Below, piece by piece: positions 26,367-39,200 of a stretch of 64,000 nucleotides of DNA. Each line of letters starts with the position of its first letter. Position 1 is the first letter of the stretch. The notes under the pieces are model-generated. The model saw nothing but the letters and a program-made list of their open reading frames with translations, was not told the origin of the DNA and ran no database searches. A program made the translations under genes and the position numbers. Source of the stretch: Tubulanus polymorphus (taxonomy: Eukaryota > Nemertea > Palaeonemertea > Tubulaniformes > Tubulanidae); the NCBI RefSeq assembly GCF_964204645.1, contig NC_134036.1, forward strand, positions 186,001 through 250,000, in the 5' to 3' direction.

Positions 26367-26838
26367 GGCGCGCAACAACACCGCCCTTCGCAACCGCCAA
26401 AACACGTTACCACGTCGTGTACACACACATAGTTTAATGGCAAGCAGCCAATCATCTTGATCAAACATATTCTAAAGACTTAAATGAGGATTTGAACAAG
26501 ACATTTTGATTGTCGCGTTGACCTACATAACACAATAGTAAAACAACATAAAGATCTTCTTCGAGGGCGCGATAAAATGTTAGTTCACGACGATATTCTT
26601 TCGCTGGTATAAAAGATATTTGAATACATAAAAGGACGAAGAATTGATGATTGATTGGTCGTTTTATTTGTGGAGCAGATATCAACCTTTACCCCGAGTG
26701 CGATCTCACCGATAGTATTTGTAAAATTGTATGAGATAAATCGGCCTCTTCAATGAACGTAGATACGAAAACGTGAAAGCTTTAAACACTTAAGTCTGAA
26801 AAGTATTTTTTTTAGAAATGATTATGTTTTTTAACATT

Positions 26839-26844
26839 TATTTA
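26839..26844 (-). terminator. poly(A) signal of COMMD6
   Basis: AATAAA on the minus strand, about 90 bp after the COMMD6 stop codon and before the tubulin promoter. Confidence 0.55.
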
Positions 26845-26936
26845 TATATATATGTACATAGTTACCGACAGAGGAATTGAATATACACGATTTTTAAGCA
26901 GAATTAACGCTACGGGTTCCATTGTTGTGACGTTGT

Positions 26937-29673
26937 TTACACCGTTTCCATGACGTTACTCATATTCTTCAGCTCTTTGCTAAAATTCTGAAGATAAAAA
27001 TTACATTTTAAATTTCTGAATTCCTTCAACAATACATTTTATTCCGAGCCATTTAAACACTCAGTTCGACAGTTGTGAGTTCAGATTTAGATCTAAAGTT
27101 AACTCGAGAAAATGAACTGATTTTAACTGAGAGTTAACTCGCAAATGTGGAACCGAAACCCTGGGACCAGTTCCATAGTCATGGCTTAGACTTAAGACCA
27201 GTCAAGACTATCTTAGTTCTATCTAACAGCTTAAGACCAGTCTTAAGATTTCAGACCACTAAATTCTCGACTATGGAACCGATGGAGTCTGAGTTAGAAT
27301 CAGTTCATTTTCGATCAAATTAACTCTGACTAAATCCGAACTCACAACTGTGAAACCGATATATTCATACCTGAAACTCAGGTACAGTTAATTCAAACGA
27401 TTTGTTAGTTACTCGTCCAGCAGAATCAGCAACTTTCAACGAAATGACGACGTAAGGAGAGTTTAAATTCTTACAAGTATCAGAAGTCATCGCTAAACCA
27501 AGTTTCCATTTAAAATCCACTAACTATAATGAGAAAATGAGATAATATGTGATTTCAGGGGTGAAATAAAGGAAAGGGGGGCCTCTTGAGGAATTTACGG
27601 TCTTTTTTTAAGTCTCGCTGTAATTTTAGTTGCTCACAAATGCAATGATTCAAACAGTTAATTGTTGCCACAACAAACATTTGGTTGTATGGTTGTAGCA
27701 GTTCAATATTGATCTTGCTTCAATTTTGATCTTTATAATGACAAGAATTGTCACCATCAACCAGATTGGGGTGTACAGTTTGAGAATCTGGCCCAGGTGA
27801 ACAAAGCCAAGAATCAGTAAATTGAAGAAGAAAATTTAAAAAATTGTTTCGTTTTTGTCTTGAGTTGGGCATATCCAAATAAGGCAAAGTTTACTGTTTA
27901 CTAGCAACCGGTTCAACTGTTGCACTCGGAAAAAATTGTCACTCTATTGAGTGAAAATTTAGATTATTATTCTTATTTCAAACCGATGACTCGAGAACTG
28001 GTTTCTTTTGAGAGTGATTTTTGAATTGAGAAAGAGAAGTGCAGTAACAGTTCATTTATATTAAGAAGTTTGTGTCGAGGATTTATTTCACTTTATTAAT
28101 ATCGCTATAAACTTTTTCTCACTTCGAATATTAAACACATCAAGAACAGTTTCAATTACTTTTGGCAAACTATCAAATTACTCAGGGATTTAATACAGAG
28201 CTGTATTTAACAGTGTGCAGGGGCAGTTTCCCCCACAGATATTTAGAACAATCATGGAGTAAAAGGAGTTCATGTATTTTCAATGCAACTCAAATCCATA
28301 TATTTACAAATATCTCTAATTAATATCATTATTGATAAATATGACTAATTAATACAATTGATGTCTTTATAAGCCCATTGAGAGTCACGAGTAGTGTTAA
28401 AGTATATGATATTTGTTATGTCACAATAATTAATAAATAAAAACACAAAAACAAAATTAACTCACCTTCCCTGCAGAAATACTTCTTTGTAAAATCGTGG
28501 ATGCATCGATTAAACTTTTACCCTGTAATAGATAATAAGATGCAAATCAAAAACGATTTCTAATTTATGACAAAAAATATTTCTAGGACAATCTTTTGAA
28601 ATTCTTACATGATCCTTCCAGACATGTTTGATTACTGCTATCGCATCGTCGTTTAGAATCGCGCCCGATTTCAACTGCGTCGCTAAATCTTTCTCATCTA
28701 ATTTTGATTTTGTTGCGAATTTATAAATGAAACTGACAGCATTTACAACGCTTTGTATCGAAGATTCTGATTGGTCTAATTTCTAAAAAATGAAGAGTTC
28801 ATTGTATAGAAATTTGGACGAAATAAAAGATTAGAAATTAATTATCAAAAATTAAAATCAAAATACACAATGTATTGAACTCTTATTAAAGATCATCGTC
28901 AGTACCACACCTGACAATCATTTCCAGCAAACGTTGTGTATTTTGATTGTGATTCTTGATAAATGGATTTGTATTTTAAACCTGGTTGGTATAAAGTGGG
29001 TATTGAATCTAATCTCAACCTTAGAAAAATAAAGTAGACCGGGCCGTTCTATCAATATTAATGAAAACGCAAAAGTAAATACAGTTGTTTCTTTGCATCT
29101 TTTAATAGACACAAAAACCTTGTTTCCTTTATTTCTTTGAAGCAGAATATTGTTATGAAAATGAATCAATGTTTAACTAACCATCTGAAAGTTATTGATA
29201 TTCACGAAACTAATTTTCTGCTGCTGGAACGACATACATTCTTGACACTGAAAATGAAAACAAAAAGAAACGGTTTAAGACAAACACTCCAATTCTTTTC
29301 TGAATGTTTGACCTCAGAAATACTTGGTCCACGGTTTTCTACTCACCAGTTCAGCAAATATATCTTGTGGAATATTATTTATGATATTAGCGGCTTCGGT
29401 AAAACCTGAAACCAACGTGAAAATAGTTTTAAAATCCGCGTAATTCGTTAAATAAATTCGTTGATTGAATTGACTATCGGGTCGGATTTCAAGCGTTATT
29501 TCGTCGTTAATAACCAATTTTGCAACCGGTAAAGTATTTCATATCAACGAAGGGAAATTCAACTGTTTCGAAAATATAAAATCGGCCTCGAAAACATTTT
29601 CAAACATGTTAAAATATCATCAAAAACATCGTAACTAATTACCATTTGGGGCGGCTTGCATGACGTCCGCCAT
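26937..29673 (-). CDS. COMMD6: COMM domain-containing protein 6, complete long form
   Basis: COMMD proteins assemble into the Commander complex, which works with retromer-like machinery in endosomal recycling; COMMD6 is also reported to inhibit NF-kappaB (family knowledge). Seven exons: 29643-29673, 29347-29405, 29182-29247, 28609-28782, 28466-28522, 27371-27523, 26937-26987. They total 591 nt, or 196 aa. The start is MADVMQAAPNGFTEAAN. The COMM domain begins LVDFKWKLGLAMTSDTC and continues SPYVVISLKVAD, closely like human COMMD6 (LVDFQWKLGMAVSSDTC). The protein ends FSKELKNMSNVMETV. The principal human isoform is short (85 aa) and lacks the N-terminal helical HN domain; here that region is encoded by exons 2-5, as in other COMMD proteins. 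The gene is transcribed away from the PPxY gene from a shared promoter. Confidence 0.95.
27060..27360. mobile_element. nested foldback repeat in COMMD6 intron 6
   Basis: Outer arms at about 27,062-27,135 and 27,286-27,358 are inverted copies (gttgtgagttcagatttag on the left, the same with one change on the other strand at right), similar over roughly 70 bp by eye. Between them lies a second, inner inverted repeat (27,168-27,287) whose ends read gaccagttccatagtc and, inverted, cggttccatagtcgag. A relative of the inner element lies at 40,384-40,517. Confidence 0.65.
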
Positions 29674-29876
29674 CTTGAACGATCACATGACCATCCGGGA
29701 TTCCGCCGGGAAATCCCTGGTACTCCGCCATCTTGTACGATCACATGACCTAGGGTTAGGGTTAGGGAATTCCTAGGAACTCCGGAAGTATCGGCGACCA
29801 CATGACCTAGGGTTAGGGTTAGGGAATTCCTGGGAAACCCGGAAGTATCGGGGATTCCTGTAAACAACATGGCGGC
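29674..29876. promoter_or_regulatory. divergent promoter between COMMD6 and the PPxY tetraspan gene
   Basis: The region is about three degenerate tandem modules of 57-64 bp. Motifs by eye: YY1-type gccatcttg at 29,669-29,677 (overlapping the COMMD6 start codon) and 29,727-29,735, and aacatggcggcc at 29,867-29,878 facing the other way; E-box/M-box-like cacatgacc near 29,684, 29,742 and 29,799; ETS-type ccggaagt at 29,782-29,789 and 29,839-29,846; telomere-like tagggttagggttaggg at 29,751-29,767 and 29,808-29,824. YY1 plus ETS without TATA is typical of housekeeping bidirectional promoters. Binding is inferred from motif match only. Confidence 0.65.
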
Positions 29877-29961
29877 CAGTGTTGCTGTCAAAAATGATGA
29901 TTTTTGGACGTGATTTGAATGTAATTTCCGGCGCTTTGAGCGACTGAAGGAACGATCGAAG
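29870..29961 (+). other. probable non-coding first exon of the PPxY tetraspan gene
   Basis: It ends at GAAG|GTTAGT and joins the acceptor TTTTACAG before 30,121. Its 5' limit is a guess from the position of the promoter modules. Confidence 0.45.
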
Positions 29962-30204
29962 GTTAGTAACAAATACACAGTATTTTAATTCACAAATTAA
30001 AGCTAAAATGTAAGAATTCATGATCTAAATTAGACCCGAAAAAGCGATCTAAAACTGTGCAGTCTCTACACCGAAATCCTTATCACTTGTCTGTAACTAT
30101 CCTATATTTCTATTTTACAGAGCCTATTGTAAGGATGTATTTGACTGTTGTTGAGTGTGACAGTGATGCCCGTCATTGATTAGTTCATCATTGTTGCATG
30201 AAAG

Positions 30205-32510
30205 ATGAATATCACCGTGACGACGCAGCGGGCGCGTCGTCAACGTCACGTGTTTATGATCAGTCAGAGCGAGGATTCCGGATATCACCCCGACGACACG
30301 ATTATACCTCACAACAATGAACTAAACGCCTTGGATACGATCTCCGTACACGAGTATTCCAGTCCGAAATGTCTACCGTTACGGAAACTAAGGAAACGAT
30401 TGCTGAGAATGTTGTGGCGTGGTTGGATCATGCTCGGATTAGGAGTAGTGATATTTGTGTTGGGTCTCTCTATAGGAGTCATATATTTCTGTATTAGAGG
30501 TGCAACATCAACTCTAAAATACACAGAAACAGTTCCTACCTACGTTCCTGCAATACTGGTACGATTTCAAACCTTCATTGTATTTTGAGATGATATTCCA
30601 TATATTTGAGATATATCTCATATGAATATTTGAGATAATGATATTTTAATGTATTTTATAAACATTTCCATATATTCTATGAGATATGCTATTTGATATT
30701 GAGATAATGATATTTTGATATATCTGAGATAATGATTGTTTATATCTATAGTTGATAGTAACTGGTATATTGTGTAGTGTATTCTATTGGAGGAGATATG
30801 AATCATACGTAAGTTTGAGTCTCTGTTTCTCTATTGAACGTATTATTAGAATATTTCTCTGATCTGTATTGTTGTCGTTGCTAGGCAGCCGGTTCGCTGG
30901 TATTGTGTATAATTATGGCTCCGTTCTGCGCGGTTTGCGCGGCGTTAACGTCGCTACAACACGTTGCTAGGATACACGATTTACACAATTGTTCGTATCG
31001 GCCGCCGATGTGTCGATGTTACGGAGTAACGGAGATCCACCAGTATGAGGTCACTTCCTGTCCCGTCGTGTTCGGTTCGTTACAGACTTATCTACACGTT
31101 AAACTCGGCCTGTACTGCGGTGCTGCCACCTGTTGTTCGATCGGTGCCGTACTATGCCTTCTGCTTGTGAATTTCTGCCGCCCCGTACGCCATCTATATT
31201 CAGAGGTAAGAGTAAGATTGATGGATTTTGAATAAATTTGCATATTTAATTATGTTATTTTAGTGAATTTGCATGTTTAATTTGATGAACAGGATGATCG
31301 CCGCCTATTGGCTGAACACGGAGTGAATACAATGAGTCAGAATTCAGCGTTTGCTCTCGAGGAAATTCCCGATCATCCGTCGAGCAGACGACATTCCATA
31401 GCAACCAGTCCAGTAACCGGGGAGGATGCTCCGAGACAGGACAATATATTCGAGCGTCTCCACGGTGACCGAAGAATCGTCGACCCAACGACTGCGAGAC
31501 ACAATCACAATCAGCAACGATCGTCATGGGAGACGATGCAGATGTCTAGATTCATCTCATTGCCAGGGGAACCGCGATGTTGTTTGTTGGGAATAAGACG
31601 TAATGATAGCATAGTTCGCAACAACACATCGACTGGGAACCAAACCGGGGTATCCCAGTCGGAGTTGTCTGGTAACCAGTCCGTGATGCCCCAGTCGGAG
31701 TTGCCTGGTAACCAGTCCGTAGATGAAGTAAGTGTTGTAAATGAAGTGGAGAATGTTGAAAGAGAATGCAGCAATGTGGAGAATGTTGAAACTAGAAACA
31801 TTGAATACCAGGAAAATTTAATTCGTGAATTTAATTTGATGCAAGAAAGATTAATCAGAATGTGGTTGGATCGGTGCCAAAATCTACCGCCAGATGGTTA
31901 CCACGGCGATATAAATTCAACGGGACCGATACAACGAAACAGCGTTCCACAACTACCGGTCGAACCCTTACAACGTCGCCCGTCTCAACAATTGCCATCG
32001 CAACCACGACAACGCGCCGAATCAGTGTACACAATACCTGATCAACCAATCAGACGTTTTATGAGTAACCAACGGTTACCGTCTCGACCAATCAGACGTA
32101 ACAGTACCGACACGCAGTTACCACCGTTACCGCTCTCACGTCGTCCCGGTAATCACGGTCGTTATAGTAACCCCGGGTTACCACGAGCTTCACGTAATCC
32201 TCTACAAGTGAGGATTGATTACCATGAGAGAGTGGCGCCACCTACAATCGATGAGGTTCCCGTTAATTTCACTGATGAATTTTATCGTATTTTACGAGAA
32301 TCAATCAACAGCGGGCAGACGACCGGTTGCTGCGGTAACGTGATGTTAATACCGGTGCCTTTTGTAGCGTTACCCGAGGATCCCCCGCCTCCTTACTGCT
32401 CCCGTCCAGCATCAGTCCTGAGCGGTCGAATCTCGGTTACACGTGATAGTTCATCGGGCAGTAGTCATAGCAGCCATATCTCGATAACCGCTGAAATACC
32501 AGTCGCTTAG
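30205..32510 (+). CDS. four-transmembrane protein with PPxY motif, ENTREP/FAM189- or TMEM255-like
   Basis: Four coding exons (30205-30558, 30752-30808, 30885-31205, 31293-32510) encode 649 aa, with phase-0 introns throughout. Predicted membrane segments: about residues 73-97, 112-131, 138-161 and 211-235. The loop between the third and fourth carries cysteines near 173, 180, 182 and 196 (PPMCRCYG, VTSCP). The tail of about 415 residues is Arg/Ser/Pro/Gln-rich, has a short internal repeat (QSEL-GNQSV, twice) and a PPPPY motif at about 608-612, a ligand for WW domains of NEDD4/ITCH-type ubiquitin ligases. The layout (four helices, CxC in the last loop, PPxY tail) matches the ENTREP/FAM189 family, which recruits ITCH, and also resembles TMEM255. 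The family choice rests on layout and short motifs. The gene shares its promoter with COMMD6. Confidence 0.8.
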
Positions 32511-33237
32511 CAACCCGTCTGTTAACATTTTTGTGATATTAGAACGGATTCAATTGTTTTATCATTCCACGTAAACAGATTCCAGTCGTTGTAGTCATAG
32601 TAACAGAGTCCAGTCGTGTATTGATGACTAACAGAGTCCAGTCATACAAACACGAACAGTTGCATTTAGAATATTTTATTGATCTGGTTTTTGTGCCGTT
32701 GTATTTATTGGTTTACTCACCAGGGGGCAGTGTAATCACTGATTTATCTATTTCTATGATATCCTTTATTTCATCTCAGAAAGTTCAGTAATTTCTAGAT
32801 GATATATCGATGCATTTGTCAGTTAAATAGTCCATTAGATTATAGGAGTCAGTCTACTATTATAAACTAGTCAGTTGACTAGTCCACTAGTCCATTCTAT
32901 CTCCGTATTTCAACTACTTTTACAAACATAAATATTAAGATCTGTCCTAAAATAATTGTGATAACTTTTCGCTTTCCGTCGACTTTTACAAGAATATATT
33001 ATTTCCGTTAATTTTAAACGAATGATTGATGTTTTTTTCGGGCTGGGTTTCCAGATTTGATCGTAATTATAAATAATATTGAATTTGCCGTCTTGAACAT
33101 TTGTTGATTTGTTTCAATTTTTGAGTGAAACGTTTTTTGTGATCAATTTATCTGTGGGAGACGTTGCAGCAACCCGCCACCTAGTAGGAAACCCTGGAAC
33201 TAGGCATTCTGACCAATCATATCAAACAGGACCGAGG

Positions 33238-33243
33238 AATAAA
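33238..33243 (+). terminator. candidate poly(A) signal of the PPxY tetraspan gene
   Basis: AATAAA about 730 bp after the stop codon. Another lies near 33,460. The 3' UTR between has no other feature that I can see. Confidence 0.4.
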
Positions 33244-33704
33244 CTTCATACAGACATGAAGAGACCGGAGACTGCCTAATACTTATGATAGGAAATACTC
33301 TAGTGGAACCTCGGATATGACGAAAAGATTTTCTGGTTTGTGAAGCTCGCTGTAACCAGGGAGACAGTACACTGATTGTCCTGCGTTACACAATTATCTG
33401 TATAAGTCCTCTATAGGGAGGCGTGATGCATCAAATTGCAGTGATAGGATTATGACTTCAATAAATCTGTTCTTCAGGGTATGCACAAACCGTTTGACCA
33501 CGGAGTGGTCGAGCAGCAGAGACGACAGACAGGAATGAAGATGGATGGATAGAATCCTTGCTGCAGATCTGATGCATGAATGACAAACTCGCCCAGAAGT
33601 TGCAATACAGCCCCAGTTGGACGAGAGAGAGAGAGATGATATCGATACAGATCCGATTTATGAAACACAAACTCATCCACTTTAAACGACCACAACTTCA
33701 CTCT

Positions 33705-33710
33705 TTTATT
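33705..33710 (-). terminator. poly(A) signal of RPS27
   Basis: AATAAA on the minus strand, about 205 bp after the RPS27 stop codon. Confidence 0.5.
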
Positions 33711-33914
33711 TAATCAGCATTTTACTTATAAATAATTACAAGCCTGGAATTTGTATAAAAACATACGGTTTTTTCTTACGGTTTAGAATTTAGAATTACA
33801 TGAAAGATTGAAGTCAGTGGAATTTGTTTAGTTTGTTGGTGTCATCCAGGCTTCATTATTCACCCACTAGAGCGCGCTACTGCAGGTATTTACAGACTCG
33901 TTTCTTCATGATGT

Positions 33915-35271
<1,357 letters not shown>

Positions 35272-35294
35272 GGTTTCTGATTAGTGCCTAACGT

Positions 35295-35305
35295 GAAAGA
35301 GGAAG
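35295..35305 (-). promoter_or_regulatory. TOP-like pyrimidine tract at the RPS27 start
   Basis: CTTCCTCTTTC on the minus strand, about 24 nt before the ATG. A C followed by an unbroken pyrimidine run at the mRNA start is the terminal oligopyrimidine motif that links ribosomal protein mRNAs to mTOR/LARP1 control. The exact start site is inferred. Confidence 0.6.
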
Positions 35306-35519
35306 TACATTCTACCGGGGTTTACATTTAGAAATACACGCGGGACCCGATTGCACCATAGCCTGTAACTTTGTAAAACATTTCATATCTTTAGCGCAAT
35401 ACGGTTTCAAACAGTTTGGATATATTCCGAAATAATGAATAGATTCATGTTTTTTATAAGAAAAACTTTAAAGACCTATGAAAATGATTTAGAACGAGAT
35501 TAAGATCGCCGGTTCCCCC

Positions 35520-35925
35520 GTTCGGTTCGAATCCCGACTTCAGCAGACATTTATTAAATATTTCCCTGCGTTAGTTTCCAGAAATCTTTCTACGAATTAG
35601 GATATAGAAATATCATGTTCTTACGAAACCGAGTTCAAATAAAGAATTTACCTTGACCGCTAAAATGTTACTTTTTTAGCAATAAAACAAATATTGAATT
35701 GAATCAGCACCTGTTGGGTTCGAAACCCACTTTTGATGTATTCTCAGTCTCAACTTCTCATGACAAGTTTAGACTAATTCTTTCCACACAAAATTAATGT
35801 CTATGTCGTATAAAATCATTGCAAAGGCCTCATCATAAATCCAGCCACGTTTTGCTTTTTTTTACATCTGCCAGAATATAACATTGATTGTATTGAATTT
35901 AAAAATGTATTGGGTTCGAGTCCTT
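35520..35925 (+). repeat. three tRNA T-arm-like (B-box) fragments
   Basis: ggttcgaatcccgac near 35,524, gggttcgaaacccac near 35,710 and gggttcgagtcctt near 35,911 each match the B-box consensus GGTTCGANNCC well. No complete cloverleaf or A box surrounds them. The second and third share a following tgacaagttt stretch. They look like decayed tRNA-derived SINE pieces. Confidence 0.4.
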
Positions 35926-36167
35926 CTATTTTCACTCTTGCAGCAGCATTGACAAGTTTGTACGTTAGATGGCGCATGTGTGAACAATGCCACAGCACCG
36001 ATCATATCAAGCCTTACGGATTCCACTATTCTGTGTGTAAATTACTAACTATAAGTAATTTCTAGTTTGAGGCCAAGTATTCTAAATTTGTCCGGGAAAG
36101 GGACAGAGTGGAAGGAATCAAGTAATGTTTCAGTAATTTCGAAATATTCAAATAATAGTCCACTTAC

Positions 36168-36243
36168 CTTCAGCACCGCGCAGGAAATTCTCGAGTGAAG
36201 ATTGGTGTTTGAAAAAACTCGAACAATTCAAATCGTTCTTCAT
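36168..36243 (-). CDS. possible first coding exon of an unidentified gene
   Basis: On the minus strand an ATG opens MKNDLNCSSFFKHQSS, with nine more codons up to a strong donor (GAAG|GTAAGT). I found no convincing partner exon to the left and recognise no family, so this may be chance. Confidence 0.25.
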
Positions 36244-39200
36244 CTTGTCATTTAAACTATCGGGTGTAGTCTAAACCCAATCTAATTCTACTCTGTAGTT
36301 CTGTGTTAATTGTTGCGTACCGCACCCTAACAATCGCTTTTAATCTCGTGTTTTAATTGACGCTTACGGTGACGTGCGCGATTCATTAATTAAGACGGAT
36401 AACGACCTGAGGGTAGGAGAACAGCTCCGGAGATGGGGACAGCTCATGGGGTTGGGAGAACAGCTCCTGGGGTTGGGGAACTGATGAAACCCGCCTGACG
36501 TGATGTTTCTTTTAAATCTGACTTGCAATATCTGGCTCTGTAGATTCAGTAATATTGTAATTTAATTAAAGCTGTTCTTTCTAATTTATGTAAAATTAGT
36601 TATTGATTAATAACTAATTAGTTATAGAAAATTGCGCTGAGAGTGAATCACGTTATAAAAACTTTACAAGATAAAAAAAATATTTTTTTGTGGTATTTTT
36701 GAGGAATTGGTCGCGGATTAGTAAATGCTGCACGTGGAACATCATTCATCGAAGCCATCAGTTTCCTACCCTGGCAAGCGAGTGTCGTTATGTAGGATAG
36801 AGGTTTATCTCGAGCAGACGTCGACTCACGCGCGCGCTATAATGTTTCCCTCCGAGAGTTTATCATCAAATGTCCAGATAATAGTTGTAAAACATGACGC
36901 GACTGATAAAACTTCTGGTGCTTCGACTAATGGATCTATTATAGCGATGGAACTCAGACCTGAAGCTACTCATTGGTTTAACTTTGTACCTAAAAACGAC
37001 GACACGGGGAAATTAAGAAATCTCTATTGATAAATGTAGCCTGACCATTATATTCTTATTGTTGTAGATATAGCTGTAGGGATCTCTTCGGCGTCTAGAC
37101 TTTTGTTCTTCATCATGGATGATGGCAAACCTATGAAAGAGAAAGAAAAAGTGCATTTGCAACTTCGAAAATCTTGCTCAACTTTAGTCAACTTAGTCTA
37201 TGAAAATTTACCTTAATAATAATCAAATGATACTAAAACTAGAAATTCACATGTACTGCTGTATTCACTGTACATCTATTTACAGTGTACATGTATAACA
37301 GTGTACATGAATTTACAGTGTACATGTACATGTGTAGATGTAGCGAGCGTTACGGTTTCCTTTGCTTGCCGGAAAACAAACTCGCTGTTATTTCTGCTAT
37401 GAATGTCGAACTGTCTGTTGCTGCTGCTGCTGCTGCTGTGATGACAAGTAAAGGAAATTACGCGTTTTCCTGATTGTAAAAAAAAGTATCAATATAAAGA
37501 TGCTATTTCCGAGTTAGATGTTGTCTCTCTCCTCCTCTCTCTCCTCATCTCTCTCCTCTCTCTACTCCTCTCTCCTCTCTCCTCTCTCTCCCTTTCACTC
37601 TCTCCTCTTTCTCATCTAGTCATTGTTTATATAAACACATCCCCAATAATTGAAAATAAACCTTTCACGGAGCAACGACAAAAAATATATCATACATATC
37701 TAAATAAATATTTACTTATATCAAATGGATCAGATATATATGTTTCTAATGTCATCCCTCTATTCAATCAGATACTCATCATTTTCAAGAGTCTTCTTTG
37801 TATCGAAAAGTTCTATAGTACAGGAAAAATCAATTCATAAATCTGGATTGTATAGCATCAGATGTTTGGTTGATCGTCTTTGTTGACTTTAAAGCCGCTT
37901 TGTTTTATTTTAGGAATTCCACAAGGGGAAAATAAGGATACGGTTATTATGTCAAAATCTTACATATTAGATATATATTTCTTCGATATCTTTTTGTTGA
38001 AGTAAATTTCGGCTAGATACATTCAGACTTGACTGTTCTGTGGTCGTGGTTACAAAAAGACGATAAAAATCATGATAGGTTGAAAAAGTTAAGGGCTACG
38101 CGCACGACAAGTTGTTGGTCGTTATCGGAAAGTTTTTCCAAGCGAGACAGAGCGCAACATCAACAGCAGCAGCAACCGAACTGTATCACATCAACTGATA
38201 GCGCGGATAATCAGTTTACGACTGGCTACCTCGAGGCTACTATGAAATCACTACGCGGTTTGTACCGACCAATTTCCTTCTCAATTATACCCGTCCGCCA
38301 TCGATAACCAACCTCAACAGAACCGACGACAAAAATCGAGAATAATTTCATAATTCCGTCTCGTTTCGCTCTCTCTCCGCCCGATACGACTGATCGCTTA
38401 TGACAACCATCGATAACGTCGTCTCAACGCGCACCTTTTTGTCGACGTATTAGTTCATTGTTACCGCCGTCGCGAACGAATTTAACCAATTTCTCCTAGC
38501 GACGATGGAACAGATGCGTTTAGATTAGCCGCAGTAAATCGAATTACTGGTTTCGATTGTTGCGTGCTACGTGGTGATTGGTGCATGACTGAGGTGTATT
38601 GTGACATTGTAACCGATGTGTTTGTTGCAGTAATTCCCAGAGAGTTGCCGGGCGACTCGGCGCGTGTATGTCTAACTCTTATCGAAATGCGACGTGAGGC
38701 CGGCTTAAAATTCCATTAGTGACGGATAAGTGCCCGAACACGAAAGCGTATCGTCACAAAACGACATTTTCGAGAACTTCGGTTAAAAACCCTCTCTTAC
38801 CTCGTCTGCGCAAGTGTAAACAAGTTAACGAAGTCAATTTAACCATGAATAGAAAACAACGTGCGACATAAACGTCGACAAACTCTTCCACAAGTACAGT
38901 ATTAGATCAACTAGTTTCAGCTTGAGCTAAAGATGTCTAATTTTTCAAAAACTCCTTACAATATCATAACTAAAAGTGGCCAAATTGCAAATAAAATGGC
39001 TTATTTGGGGGGGGGGGGGTTGACACAGCAGCATCAGTCACTCGTGGACATTTTTTTGGTGGGGGAGGGGTGCTCCGACTTTCGTATTCCATGGTCAAAA
39101 ATACAGTTTAACTCAGATGTTTGGCCTCCTCCTCTTCTTAACCTTGGTCAAAACTACCGGTGCACACGAAAAAGGACGGTGGACCGAAAAGTCAATAGCG

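Noticed and set aside
29406-29517. Upstream extension of COMMD6 exon 2
   Set aside because: The open frame runs across a clear acceptor (TTGGTTTCAG). Splicing from the ATG exon at 29,643-29,673 restores MADVMQAAPNGFTEAAN.
31120-31140. Copy of the GTGCTGCC repeat
   Set aside because: The eight-base match (ggtgctgcc) lies in a coding exon, CGAAT of the PPxY gene, without the rest of the repeat, so it is chance.
35520-35545. tRNA gene
   Set aside because: Only a T-arm-like piece is present. No A box, anticodon arm or acceptor stem could be formed around it.
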